Shown one piece after another: positions 9,855 through 18,243 of a DNA stretch of 64,000 bases. The notes beneath the pieces were generated by a model that saw only the letters and a program-made list of their open reading frames with translations, was not told the DNA's origin and did no database searches. A program made the position numbers and the translations under genes. How positions within the stretch are numbered: the stretch's first letter is position 1; every line of letters starts with the position of its first letter. Origin of the DNA: Gordonia jacobaea. Its GTDB lineage: Bacteria; Actinomycetota; Actinomycetes; Mycobacteriales; Mycobacteriaceae. The DNA lies in the NCBI RefSeq assembly GCF_001186365.1, contig NZ_LDTZ01000018.1, forward strand, positions 62,001 to 126,000, in the 5' to 3' direction.

Positions 9855-10571
9855 ATGTCCATCACCGCACTCGACATCTTTGCCCGCATCTCCGTAGCAC
9901 TCCTGTGCGGAGCCGCGATCGGCTTCGAACGCCAGTGGCGCTCTCGCACAGCGGGTCTGCGAACGAACGCACTCGTCGCACTCGGCGCGGCCCTGTTCGT
10001 CGTGATGGGAGCGTTCAGCTTCCACGGCCCAGACGCCGACCCGACTCGTGTTGCCGCCCAGATCGTTTCCGGTATCGGCTTTCTCGGTGCGGGCGTGATC
10101 ATGAAGCAGGGCGCGTCGATCTCCGGTCTCAACACCGCGGCGACACTGTGGGCCTCGGCTGCTGTCGGCGCTCTCGCCGGCGGCGGACTGCTCCTCGTCG
10201 CGATCGCGGGAACCGCAACCGTGATGCTCGCGAATACGCTGCTCCGACCGCTCGGCAGGCTCATCGACCGCCACCCCGGCGACACCGGCCGTGAATCACC
10301 CTCCGCGAATTACATTTTCGAGGTCACCTGTCCACAGTCAGCCGAAACCACCGTGCGCGCAATGGTGTTCGACGCCGTCCACCGCCCGGAGCTGACCGTA
10401 CGCTCCATCGCCGCGACCGACGACGAAAACGGCATCGTGACGATCACCGCACATGTGTTCAGCGCCGAGCGCAATGACCGCGACATCGAAGACGCCCTCG
10501 CAACAGTCGTGCGCGCCGAACCGGTGACCTCGGTGCGGTGGTCGGCGACCGCCGAGCCGAGCGCCGACTGA
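9855..10571 (+). CDS. MgtC/SapB-family membrane protein
   Basis: The 238-residue protein has four to five N-terminal hydrophobic helices (residues about 5-140) followed by a soluble ACT-like C-terminal domain. Family motifs are seen in CGAAIGFERQWRSRTAGLRTN and in GIGFLGAGVIMKQG followed by GLNTAATLW. MgtC proteins help growth under low Mg2+ and in macrophages, partly by affecting the F-ATPase, rather than acting as simple Mg2+ pumps. The ATG is chosen over an upstream GTG because the protein then starts at the first helix. Its place next to mntH suggests a divalent-metal theme. Confidence 0.85.
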   Translation: MSITALDIFARISVALLCGAAIGFERQWRSRTAGLRTNALVALGAALFVVMGAFSFHGPDADPTRVAAQIVSGIGFLGAGVIMKQGASISGLNTAATLWASAAVGALAGGGLLLVAIAGTATVMLANTLLRPLGRLIDRHPGDTGRESPSANYIFEVTCPQSAETTVRAMVFDAVHRPELTVRSIAATDDENGIVTITAHVFSAERNDRDIEDALATVVRAEPVTSVRWSATAEPSAD

Positions 10572-10725
10572 CGAGGACGCCTGGACTCCCTGTCCGATTG
10601 GCCAGGATCGTCTCTGCCCTTCTGGTCTGATCACCTTTTCATCTGAGCAGGTGGACTTGTTTGGACGTGATGTGGCGCACAGAGTGGATCGTGAATCACC
10701 GGTTACGTCACAAGGAGATCGCCAC

Positions 10726-11997
10726 ATGGCCATCGAGCTCAATCAGATCTGGGACTTCCCGATCAAGGACTTCCACCCGTTCCCCAACGGCAAACTCGGC
10801 GTCGGCGCCCATGACATGCTCGGGGTCGAGGCCAAGAACCTGGGGATGACGCGTGTACTGCTCATGACCACGGGTTTGCGCGGTTCGGGCATCATCGAAG
10901 AACTCGTCGGCAAGATCGAATACCAGGGTGTCGACGTAGTGCTGTACGACAAGGTCGAGTCCAATCCCAAGGACTACAACTGCATGGACGCGGCCGCCCT
11001 CTACCAGTCGGAGAAATGCGACGGCATCATCTCCGTCGGCGGCGGATCGAGCCACGACGCCGCGAAGGGCGCCCGCATGGTGATCGCGCATGATGGCCGC
11101 AACATCAACGAGTTCGAGGGCTTCTCCAAGGCCACCAACAAGGAGAACCCGAAGCACATCGCGGTGTCGACCACGGCGGGCACCGGGTCGGAGACCTCGT
11201 GGGCGTACGTCATCACCGACACCTCGGATATGAACAAACCGCACAAGTGGGTCGCTTTCGACGACAGCTGTCTCGTCGACCTCGCGATGGACGATCCGCT
11301 GCTGTACTACAGCTGCCCCGAACACTTCACGGCGTTCTGCGGCTTCGACGTTCTTGCCCACGCTTCGGAGCCCTACGTCTCTCGGCTCGACTTCGCACCG
11401 TCACTGGGCAATGCGAAGTACTCCATCGAACTCATCCGCGATCACCTGCGCACCGCCGTGTACGAGCCTCGCAATCTCGAGGCCCGCACCGGAATGATGC
11501 ACGCGCAATACATTGCCGCACAGGCATTCAACTCTGGCGGGCTCGGTCTCATCCACTCGCTCTCACACGCCGTCAGCGCGTTCTACGACAGCCACCACGG
11601 CCTCAACAACGCGATCGCACTGCCTCGCGTGTGGGAGTACAACCTGCCCAGCCGCTACGAGCGCTACGCCGACATCGCGGCGCTCCTGGGTGTCGACACC
11701 TCCAAGATGACGACCGTTCAGGCCGCCGACGCCGCGGTCGAGGAAGCGATTCGACTGTCCAAGGACCTCGGCATTCCCGACAACTTCGGCCAGATCAGTG
11801 TGGACAGCTACGAGAAGAATCGAATGAACACCGGCAAGTACGAGGGTCGCGGCGAGACGATGGACACCTCGGACAAGCAGGTCCGCGCCATTGCCGAGCA
11901 CATGATGGACGACTGGTGCACGCCTGCCAACCCGCGTGAATGCAGCGTCGATTCCCTCATCCCGATGGTCACACATGCGATGACCGGAAGCTACTGA
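10726..11997 (+). CDS. mno: NDMA-dependent methanol/alcohol dehydrogenase (nicotinoprotein)
   Basis: The 423-residue protein belongs to the iron-containing alcohol dehydrogenase fold and matches the actinobacterial nicotinoprotein methanol dehydrogenase group (Mno/Mdo/ThcE). GGGSSHDAAKGAR and STTAGTGSETSWA mark the nucleotide and substrate region; the metal-site histidines lie in HSLSHAVSAFYDSHHGLNN. These enzymes hold NAD tightly, form decamers and oxidise methanol and other primary alcohols, with mycofactocin as the probable electron acceptor in vivo. A good ribosome site AAGGAG precedes the ATG. Mycofactocin genes are not in the window. Two hairpins separate it from the MoxR gene downstream. 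Confidence 0.92.
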   Translation: MAIELNQIWDFPIKDFHPFPNGKLGVGAHDMLGVEAKNLGMTRVLLMTTGLRGSGIIEELVGKIEYQGVDVVLYDKVESNPKDYNCMDAAALYQSEKCDGIISVGGGSSHDAAKGARMVIAHDGRNINEFEGFSKATNKENPKHIAVSTTAGTGSETSWAYVITDTSDMNKPHKWVAFDDSCLVDLAMDDPLLYYSCPEHFTAFCGFDVLAHASEPYVSRLDFAPSLGNAKYSIELIRDHLRTAVYEPRNLEARTGMMHAQYIAAQAFNSGGLGLIHSLSHAVSAFYDSHHGLNNAIALPRVWEYNLPSRYERYADIAALLGVDTSKMTTVQAADAAVEEAIRLSKDLGIPDNFGQISVDSYEKNRMNTGKYEGRGETMDTSDKQVRAIAEHMMDDWCTPANPRECSVDSLIPMVTHAMTGSY

Positions 11998-12020
11998 TCG
12001 GCGTAGCGCCAATCGAGACC

Positions 12021-12045
12021 CTCGGGAGACTGAGCACCTCCCGAG
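12021..12045 (+). terminator. Hairpin after the methanol dehydrogenase gene
   Basis: CTCGGGAG and CTCCCGAG form a perfect 8-bp stem around a 9-base loop, 24 bases after the stop codon. There is no T-run, so it may be a processing or stabilising structure rather than a full terminator. Confidence 0.5.
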
Positions 12046-12047
12046 TC

Positions 12048-12100
12048 ACGGATCGACCCGGGTGAGGTCACGACCTGACCCTTCACCCGGGCCGATCCGT
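12048..12100. repeat. Long inverted repeat between mno and the MoxR gene
   Basis: ACGGATCGACCCGGGTGA (12048-12065) pairs with TCACCCGGGCCGATCCGT (12083-12100), 18 bp with a single mismatch around a 17-base loop. Together with the smaller hairpin before it, this can uncouple expression of mno from the MoxR/VWA pair or protect the 3' end of the mno message. Confidence 0.7.
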
Positions 12101-12140
12101 TCCCGCTTCCCACTCATCACGACGATTGCCGCGAGGAGCC

Positions 12141-13238
12141 ATGTCGCAAGCCTCTGACCTGACCGCAGCCCAGTTATCCACAGAATCAACGAGTTTCGAC
12201 ACCGTCGACGATCTGATCGAAGGCCTCGACGGCCAAGGCTATTTGGTCGACGACGACCTTGCGGTGGTCGTACACCTCGCGACGCTGCTCGACCGGCCTC
12301 TGCTCTTGGAGGGACCGGCAGGTGTCGGAAAGACAGAGCTGGCCAAGTCGCTCGCCGCGGCGGCAGGTCGCGAACTCATTCGCCTGCAATGCTATGAGGG
12401 GCTCGACGAATCCAGGGCGCTTTATGAGTGGGACTATGCCAGGCAATTGCTGCACGTCCAGATGCTCAGGGACAGAATCGGATCCGAACTCGCCGAAGCG
12501 CCGACGCTGGCGGAGGCATCCGCGGCGCTGGCCCGCGCGGACGTTGGCGTCTACACCGAGAGCTTTCTCGTGGCGCGTCCACTCCTCGCGGCGATCACAA
12601 CGTCTACCCCGGCTGTACTGCTCGTCGACGAGATCGATCGCGCCGACGAGGCCATGGAGGCGGTCATGCTCGAGGTGTTGGCCGAACGTCAGGTGACCGT
12701 GCCAGAACTCGGCACATTCACTGCGCGTTCGGCGCCCTGGGTGATCTTGACGTCCAATGACACTCGGGAACTATCCCCCGCACTCAAACGTCGCTGCCTG
12801 CACTTCCAGGTCGACTACCCCGACACCGATCGAGAGCGTCGAATCGTTTCCGTTCGAGCGCCTGAGGTCGAGTCCGGCGTCATCGCCGATGTCGTCGATC
12901 TCGCACGCCGACTGCGCGAGCTGCCGCTGCGCAAGAGTCCGTCGATCGCCGAAGTCATCGACGCGGCAAGGGCCGCCTCGTATCTGGGCGCGAGCCAACG
13001 TGTATCCGCTCGCGACCACGACAGCCCCGCCGTGGACCACACGTTGCTGTCGCTGCTGGTGAAGTTCGGCACCGACCTCGATACCGCGCGAACAATGCTG
13101 AACTCCGACAGACGATCTGAGGACTCCGACAGATCCGGTAGCGGCACACCGATATCCGCCGACGGCTCGAGTCCGCGCGGATCGGTCACGGCGACAGCGT
13201 TCGGCTCGGGTCGTGCCCGCACCGCGGCCCGGCGCTGA
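12141..13238 (+). CDS. MoxR-type AAA+ ATPase
   Basis: The 365-residue ATPase has Walker A GPAGVGKTELAKS near residue 60, Walker B VLLVDEIDRADE near residue 158, and sensor 1 LTSNDTRELS. It is the MoxR class that works with VWA-domain proteins as a metal-cofactor insertion or assembly chaperone. The C-terminal 45 residues are Ser/Gly/Arg-rich and likely disordered. The ATG follows GAGGAG. A VWA gene starts 13 bp after its stop, the standard MoxR/CoxE pairing, and mno lies just upstream, so the pair may help mature or activate that decameric enzyme. This role is inferred from position only. Confidence 0.85.
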   Translation: MSQASDLTAAQLSTESTSFDTVDDLIEGLDGQGYLVDDDLAVVVHLATLLDRPLLLEGPAGVGKTELAKSLAAAAGRELIRLQCYEGLDESRALYEWDYARQLLHVQMLRDRIGSELAEAPTLAEASAALARADVGVYTESFLVARPLLAAITTSTPAVLLVDEIDRADEAMEAVMLEVLAERQVTVPELGTFTARSAPWVILTSNDTRELSPALKRRCLHFQVDYPDTDRERRIVSVRAPEVESGVIADVVDLARRLRELPLRKSPSIAEVIDAARAASYLGASQRVSARDHDSPAVDHTLLSLLVKFGTDLDTARTMLNSDRRSEDSDRSGSGTPISADGSSPRGSVTATAFGSGRARTAARR

Positions 13239-13251
13239 ATTCGCCACGACC

Positions 13252-14784
13252 ATGGATCCCACCTACCTCGATCCCACCGGCCACACACGCGACCGCATAC
13301 TTGACGCCGTCTCCGTACTGTTCGCACATGTGTTGCGGCGCAACGGTGTCGCCGTATCACCGGCCGAGACCATCGAGATTCGACGTGTCATCGCGCTCGT
13401 GGGAGCACACGATCTCGACCGACTGCGTTCTGCGCTACGGGCGGTCAGCGCGAAATACGCGTACGAAGCCGCCGGGTTCGACGCCGGCTTCGACATGGTC
13501 TTCTGCGGCGGGGCGCCACAGGACGACTCCGCCAACCTCCCACGGCCTCGTGGGACTGCCGCGCAACTGCCGGACGACGTGGCAGCAGACGACGACTTCG
13601 AAGGTGCAGCTCGCCGAATCGGCGCCGACGAACACACCGACGAAATCGGCGACCTCACGGCCGACGATCCCGGAGCACGCGAACGACACGGCGAGAGCGC
13701 ACACCGCGAAGAGAACGACTTCTCGGTGTCGTCGGGGACGGAGCAACTCACCGTCGACTCCGAAAGCAACTCCGTCGCAGGCGGAATCACCTACACAGTC
13801 GAGCTCGACGCAGCCGCGGCCGCCGACGTCGGCGAGTTGATCGGGTCGACGACTCGCGTCCACGGCACGTCGTTGACGCTCGCCGACGCCTCCGCGATCC
13901 TGCGTGCGCTCGACTCCGTTGACGCCCGGCACACCTACGGCGAGGATGGCGCTGACGACCTCACAAGCCACCAGCGTTCCGAACTCGAACGCGCCCTCCT
14001 GACATTCATCACCGCGCTGTCGGAACGCTTGGCGAGTGACCCCGCAGACGTCGACACCGCCCCCTGTCGAATCGGCAGCGATCAACCTCAGATCGACCAA
14101 GCGTGCCACAGACTCATTGCGCGCATACGTGGCGCTCCCCGAGCCGTGACCAGCCGGGCCGACCGCGGCGTCCTGGACATGCGGCGCACCATGCGTTCGG
14201 CAACGAGTACCGACGGTGTCCCCCTCGCACTCTGGCGCAGGAATCACCGATCAGCCCCGGTGCGGCTACTCGTGGTGGTCGACGTCTCGTTGTCGGTACG
14301 ACCGGTCGTCGGATTCATTCTGCGCCTTGCCCAGACGCTGCATCGGTTCGGCGACCGCTGTGACGTGGTCGCATTCGTCGACCGACCGGTAGTGGTCACC
14401 ACCGCGCTACGTACCGCTGTCGCCGACGGGGCACTCGCATCCGTCCTGGCGACCGATGGACTCGATCTCTCGGCAACCAGCGACTACGGCAGGATGTTCG
14501 CCGAACTACTCGACGGCCATGGCGATCTCGTTACCCGACGCACGTCGATCCTTATGGTTGGGGATGCGCGCAGCAACGGCTTCGACCCCCGCACCGATCT
14601 CGTCGCCGAACTGTCCCGTCGCGCGCATCGCCTCGCCTGGGTGACGCCGGAGCCGTCCCGCTACTGGCACCAAACAGGTTGTGCGCTCGATGATTACGCG
14701 GACCATTGCTCCGGTGTCGTGAGTGCGCGCGACGGAGCGGAGCTCATCGACAAGGTCGACGAACTCGGCTCCGCCCTGGCCTAG
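13252..14784 (+). CDS. VWA-domain protein, CoxE-like partner of the MoxR ATPase
   Basis: The 510-residue protein has an N-terminal helical part, a middle acidic and poorly conserved part (residues about 90-190), and a C-terminal von Willebrand factor A domain from about residue 335. The metal-ion-dependent adhesion motif is seen as VVVDVSLSVRP (DxSxS). CoxE-like proteins work with MoxR ATPases in maturing metalloenzymes such as CO dehydrogenase. The ATG chosen lies after the MoxR stop; an earlier GTG at 13213 would overlap it. A 19-bp tandem repeat runs over the stop codon. Confidence 0.82.
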   Translation: MDPTYLDPTGHTRDRILDAVSVLFAHVLRRNGVAVSPAETIEIRRVIALVGAHDLDRLRSALRAVSAKYAYEAAGFDAGFDMVFCGGAPQDDSANLPRPRGTAAQLPDDVAADDDFEGAARRIGADEHTDEIGDLTADDPGARERHGESAHREENDFSVSSGTEQLTVDSESNSVAGGITYTVELDAAAAADVGELIGSTTRVHGTSLTLADASAILRALDSVDARHTYGEDGADDLTSHQRSELERALLTFITALSERLASDPADVDTAPCRIGSDQPQIDQACHRLIARIRGAPRAVTSRADRGVLDMRRTMRSATSTDGVPLALWRRNHRSAPVRLLVVVDVSLSVRPVVGFILRLAQTLHRFGDRCDVVAFVDRPVVVTTALRTAVADGALASVLATDGLDLSATSDYGRMFAELLDGHGDLVTRRTSILMVGDARSNGFDPRTDLVAELSRRAHRLAWVTPEPSRYWHQTGCALDDYADHCSGVVSARDGAELIDKVDELGSALA

Positions 14785-14825
14785 CAAGTCCGCCCTGGCC
14801 TTGCAAGTCGCCCTGGCCTAGCAAG
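14771..14825. repeat. Three-copy 19-bp tandem repeat over a stop codon
   Basis: The unit CCGCCCTGGCCTAGCAAGT occurs at 14771-14789 and 14790-14808 (one base different), with a shortened third copy at 14809-14825. The first copy contains the TAG that ends the VWA gene; the second copy has TTG where the first has TAG. The repeat fills almost the whole gap to the end of the convergent acyl-CoA dehydrogenase. Confidence 0.85.
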
Positions 14826-14828
14826 CGG

Positions 14829-16052
14829 CTACTGCGCCAATAGGCCCTTGGCCACGTGGGTCACCTGGATCTCGTTGCTGCCGGCGTAGATCATCAACGA
14901 CTTCGCGTCGCGCGCAAGCTGTTCCACGCGATACTCGGTCATGTAGCCGTTGCCGCCGAACAATTGCACTGCTTCCATCGCGACCTCGGTCGCGGCGCGT
15001 GACGAGTAGAGCTTCATCGCCGACGCCTCGGCCAGCGAGAGCGGCTTACCCGCCTTCGCACGTTCGAGCGCGTTGAACAGCATGTTCTGCACGTTGATTC
15101 GTGCGATCTCCATTTCGGCGAGCTTGAGCTGGATGAGCTGGAACTTCCCGATCTCCTGCCCCCAGAGCGTGCGCGACTTCGCATACTCGATCGACAGGCG
15201 TTGCGCCTCATTGATGATGCCCATCGACAGTGCTGCGATGCCGATCCTCTCAGCGGTGAAGCCCGCCTTGACTCCGTCGTCACCTCGACTACCCGACCCC
15301 GCGTCCTCGGTCTCTCCGAGCAACCTGTCGCGACCGAGGTGAACGTTGTCGAAGAACAGCTCACCTGTTGGCGAACTCATGATGCCCATCTTCTTGAACG
15401 GCTTGCCCTGGGTCAGGCCCTCCATGCCCTTGTCGAGCACGAAGGTCAGCACCTTGCGTTCGCGGATCGGGGTGCCGTCGCCCTCGTCGAGCTTCGCGAA
15501 CACGACGATCGTGTCGGCGTACGGGCCGTTGGTGATGAAGGTCTTCTGCCCGTTGAGGATGTAGCCGTCGCCGTCACGGCGGACCGTCGTCTTCATCCCG
15601 CCGAGAGCATCCGAGCCAGAGTCCGGTTCGGTGATCGCCCACGCGCCGACCTTCTCGAGCGTGACCAGTTCGGGCAGCCACCGCTTCTTCTGTGCGAGTG
15701 TGCCTTTCGACCGGATCGTCGACACCGTCAACCCGACGCTGACGCCCATCGACACCACCATGCCGAGGCTCGCGGCCGCGAGTTCCATGTTGAGGATCAG
15801 CGCCATCGAGTTCATCATGCCGCCGCCGGAACCCTTGGGCTTCGACTCGCCCGCGGCCTCGGCGTCGAGCTCCTTCTCCAGGCCCTCGCGTGCCATCGCG
15901 TCGACGCCGAACGATGTCATCAGCTTCCGCAGGATGTCGTACGGCGGCATCTGACCGCTTTCGAGTTCGTCGGAATGCGGGCGGATCTCCTTGTCGACGA
16001 ATGACCGCACCGCGTCGCGAACCATGAGGTCTTCCTCGGACCACTCGAACAT
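14829..16052 (-). CDS. Acyl-CoA dehydrogenase
   Basis: The 407-residue FAD enzyme has the family signatures GAWAITEPDSGSDA and FITNGPYADTIVVFA in the middle and QLFGGNGYMTEYRVEQLARD near the C-terminus, followed by YAGSNEIQ. It would introduce the alpha-beta double bond in an acyl-CoA during beta-oxidation. A Gly/Lys-rich insertion lies near residues 70-80. The ATG at 16052 is preferred; a GTG two codons earlier is possible. A KstR-like palindrome 27 bp upstream suggests sterol-linked control, but the substrate cannot be read from the sequence. Confidence 0.88.
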   Translation of the reverse strand: MFEWSEEDLMVRDAVRSFVDKEIRPHSDELESGQMPPYDILRKLMTSFGVDAMAREGLEKELDAEAAGESKPKGSGGGMMNSMALILNMELAAASLGMVVSMGVSVGLTVSTIRSKGTLAQKKRWLPELVTLEKVGAWAITEPDSGSDALGGMKTTVRRDGDGYILNGQKTFITNGPYADTIVVFAKLDEGDGTPIRERKVLTFVLDKGMEGLTQGKPFKKMGIMSSPTGELFFDNVHLGRDRLLGETEDAGSGSRGDDGVKAGFTAERIGIAALSMGIINEAQRLSIEYAKSRTLWGQEIGKFQLIQLKLAEMEIARINVQNMLFNALERAKAGKPLSLAEASAMKLYSSRAATEVAMEAVQLFGGNGYMTEYRVEQLARDAKSLMIYAGSNEIQVTHVAKGLLAQ

Positions 16053-16078
16053 TGCCACCCACCGTTCAACGCCGGAAC

Positions 16079-16092
16079 TAGAACACGTTCCA
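16079..16092. promoter_or_regulatory. KstR-like operator upstream of the acyl-CoA dehydrogenase
   Basis: TAGAACACGTTCCA matches the KstR consensus (TAGAAC, two bases, GTTCTA) in all but one position. KstR is the TetR-family repressor of cholesterol-degradation genes in Mycobacteriales. The site lies 27 bp upstream of the acyl-CoA dehydrogenase start, in the gap shared with the divergent Fe-S protein gene. Confidence 0.55.
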
Positions 16093-16182
16093 CTACTGTG
16101 TCAGCCGCGATCCCGGCTTGTCCAGCCGCGGCCGTCGTGGGCTCGCTGGACGCGCGAGCGGTCGATGAGATAGGCAGAGAGC

Positions 16183-16857
16183 GTGAACGATCACGTGTTC
16201 GCCGAGTTCGGGCCATTCTTTGCGAGCGAGACCCATGCGGCCGGTGCACCAGTCGACGGCCCATGGTCGACTCTGGATGCGGCACTGGCGAATCCACAAC
16301 GAATCAAGGGCCGAGTCGAACGGGTCCAGACGGCACTGGGCGCAGGCGCGGCGTCGAACGTCTCCTTGCGCGTCGCGGCGTCGGTGACCCATCTGGGTCT
16401 CGTCGCCAGGCTGCTGGCGCCGGCGCTTGCCGCAGCGGTGACCAACACCCACCTGTCCCCCGACCCCGCTGACATCTGGTGGCAGGACCACCTCGGCGGG
16501 CCCTTCCCGCTGTCCGTCGCGACGGTGGAGCCCGAGCCCGCCGACGACGGCGAACTCCCAAGTGCTGTCGACGCACTCACCGCACTCTTCGACACGTCGT
16601 ACTCGGTCGGGCCGCGCGTCCTCGGCGGCAACGTCGCGTCGGCGATCAACTCCGCGGCACGGATGATCGGTACCGCCCGGCCAGAACTCGCCGACTCGGC
16701 CCGACGCCACGCCGACCTCTTCCTCGCCCACCCCTACGTCGAGGGTGGACACCTGCGGGCGGGACCGAATTTTCGACGACGCAGCTGCTGCCTGATCTAC
16801 CAGGTCTCCGGCGACCGGACAGCCGTGTGTGGCGACTGCGTACTGACCTCCGGATAA
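16183..16857 (+). CDS. FhuF-like [2Fe-2S] protein, possible siderophore-iron reductase
   Basis: The 224-residue protein has no membrane segment. Its C-terminus carries RRSCCLIYQ and CGDCV, a CC-x10-C-x2-C pattern as in the FhuF C-terminal domain, which binds a [2Fe-2S] cluster and reduces ferric siderophores in the cytoplasm. The rest is Ala-rich with weak family match. The GTG start is used because no nearby ATG keeps the frame. It is transcribed away from the acyl-CoA dehydrogenase and is followed by palindromic repeat copy 2. No siderophore transporter is adjacent, and no IdeR box was seen at its start. Confidence 0.7.
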   Translation: MNDHVFAEFGPFFASETHAAGAPVDGPWSTLDAALANPQRIKGRVERVQTALGAGAASNVSLRVAASVTHLGLVARLLAPALAAAVTNTHLSPDPADIWWQDHLGGPFPLSVATVEPEPADDGELPSAVDALTALFDTSYSVGPRVLGGNVASAINSAARMIGTARPELADSARRHADLFLAHPYVEGGHLRAGPNFRRRSCCLIYQVSGDRTAVCGDCVLTSG

Positions 16858-16858
16858 G

Positions 16859-16928
16859 CCAAACGCGGCCCGAACTGGTGAACGCGGCTGGTGTGCCAGC
16901 CGCGTCTGCCAACTCGAGCCGCGTGTGG
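16859..16928. repeat. Nested palindromic repeat element, copy 2
   Basis: This copy keeps the layout of the element at 8101-8172: outer arms CCAAACGCGGC and GCCGCGTGTGG with one mismatch, and an inner hairpin of ACGCGGCTGG and CCAGCCGCGT around TGTG. It starts just after the stop of the FhuF-like gene and ends 16 bp before the end of the convergent cbtA, a terminator-like position. Confidence 0.8.
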
Positions 16929-16944
16929 AACGTCGGGGGTGGGG

Positions 16945-17760
16945 TCAGGCGACGGTCTGCGTCGCGGAGTCGTCGACCTGCTTCGACGACCGCGAGCGCG
17001 ACATCCATCCCAGGACGAGCGCGAACACCGTGGTGAGCACGGTCCACAGGATGACCTGGTTGGCGATCGAGTAGACGCGGAAGTCGCCGATGACGTCGCC
17101 CGGGAAGCCCGGGAACACGATCTGGCCTCCATCGTTGGTGACCGGCGTCGGCACCTCGTCGAAGCTCGGCAGCATCGCGATGGCGATGGTGACCACAACC
17201 AGGTAGCCGACGCCGCCTGCGATCGCACCGAGCAGGCCGCCGATGCGCGGACGCAGCCACAGCGCGAAGACGACGGCAGCGATGACCGCGATCACCGACA
17301 CCACGGTGATGGTGAGGTAGGCACTCGACCTGTCGGCGATGGTCTCGTCGTTGCCGACTGCCGGCGGGTTGGCGGGATACGCGAAGTACGGGACGCCGAA
17401 GAACGCCACGAATCCGAGCGCACCGAGTGCGGCAGCCGCCCAGCGCGGATCGGTGGCGGGGTATCGCCGTCCGAGGTAGGTCCACAAGACAGTGAACCCG
17501 ACCGCGAAGAAGGCACCCATCGCGAGTGCGAAGACGATCGTGCCGACCCCGGCACCGATGTTTTCCTGCACCGACCTGGTGAACACCTCGTGCTCGTGGC
17601 CGTGCTCGCCGGTCAGCATCTCCTCGGCGTGGCTACGGCCGTCTTCGTAATCGATGGCCTTCGCGACCACCGGCTCGATGAAGATGCGAGCGAACACATA
17701 CGCAAAAATTCCGGCAATCAGGCCTGATAGCAGGCCCGCGCCGATGAACTTCTTCTCCAT
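16945..17760 (-). CDS. cbtA: CbtA-family cobalt transport membrane subunit
   Basis: The 271-residue protein has five to six membrane helices. It begins MEKKFIGAGLLSGLIAGI, has a His/Glu loop HAEEMLTGEHGHEHE, and the PYFAYPANPPAVG segment typical of CbtA. CbtA and CbtB are predicted cobalt uptake proteins found under B12 riboswitches. It starts 24 bp after cbtB on the same strand and shares its cobalamin riboswitch. Confidence 0.9.
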   Translation of the reverse strand: MEKKFIGAGLLSGLIAGIFAYVFARIFIEPVVAKAIDYEDGRSHAEEMLTGEHGHEHEVFTRSVQENIGAGVGTIVFALAMGAFFAVGFTVLWTYLGRRYPATDPRWAAAALGALGFVAFFGVPYFAYPANPPAVGNDETIADRSSAYLTITVVSVIAVIAAVVFALWLRPRIGGLLGAIAGGVGYLVVVTIAIAMLPSFDEVPTPVTNDGGQIVFPGFPGDVIGDFRVYSIANQVILWTVLTTVFALVLGWMSRSRSSKQVDDSATQTVA

Positions 17761-17784
17761 TGTTCTGTTGTCTCCCGGGTCAGA

Positions 17785-18012
17785 TCAGTGGCAGGGGAAG
17801 CCGAGGAAGTGGCGGGAGTCGTGCACGAACTCGTGGATGTGGGTGTCGCTGCCGAACACCGACCAGGCGCCCTGGTCGTAGCCGATGAAGTAGTAGGCCA
17901 GCGCGGCGATGAGCACGGTGGCGGTGAGCCAGAGCGCAGCCGAGGCGACCGAGAGGTTCGGCACGGCGAGCGCGGCGGGCCGACGTTCGGCCTGTGATGA
18001 GGTGGCAACCAT
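17785..18012 (-). CDS. cbtB: CbtB-family small cobalt transport subunit
   Basis: The 75-residue protein has one membrane helix (residues about 25-45) and the family-specific C-terminus HEFVHDSRHFLGFPCH, a His-rich metal-binding tail. The ATG is chosen because it follows GGAAGGAA and because the longer frame runs into the riboswitch. It is the first gene of the cbtBA operon. Confidence 0.92.
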   Translation of the reverse strand: MVATSSQAERRPAALAVPNLSVASAALWLTATVLIAALAYYFIGYDQGAWSVFGSDTHIHEFVHDSRHFLGFPCH

Positions 18013-18062
18013 TGAGGTGGGTTCCTTCCGGGATGACGCGTCCCTGACGTGGAGCAATGTGG

Positions 18063-18182
18063 CCTGGTTGCCACGTCCTGACTCGTCGCGACAGGTCGCT
18101 TCCCGTCGGACTTACAGTGGCGCGACCGTCCCGGATTCTCACCGGGTTCCTGGCAACCAGCGTGGATCGACTCTATACCAGG
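18063..18182 (-). promoter_or_regulatory. Cobalamin riboswitch controlling cbtBA
   Basis: On the minus strand the core blocks are clear: GCCAGGAACCCGGTGAGAAT, then GGGACGGTCGCGCCACTGTA with the B12 box GCCACTG, then GTAAGTCCGACGGGAAGCGA and GAGTCAGGAC. CCTGGT at the 5' end pairs with ACCAGG at the 3' end to close P1. About 50 bases follow before the cbtB start, including the ribosome site GGAAGGAA, so B12 binding probably blocks translation or transcription of the operon. Confidence 0.93.
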
Positions 18183-18243
18183 TTCTCGCCGCCCGACCAG
18201 CACGTTGTGCCGTCCTGTCAGACCCGTGCGGAACAATGGATGT

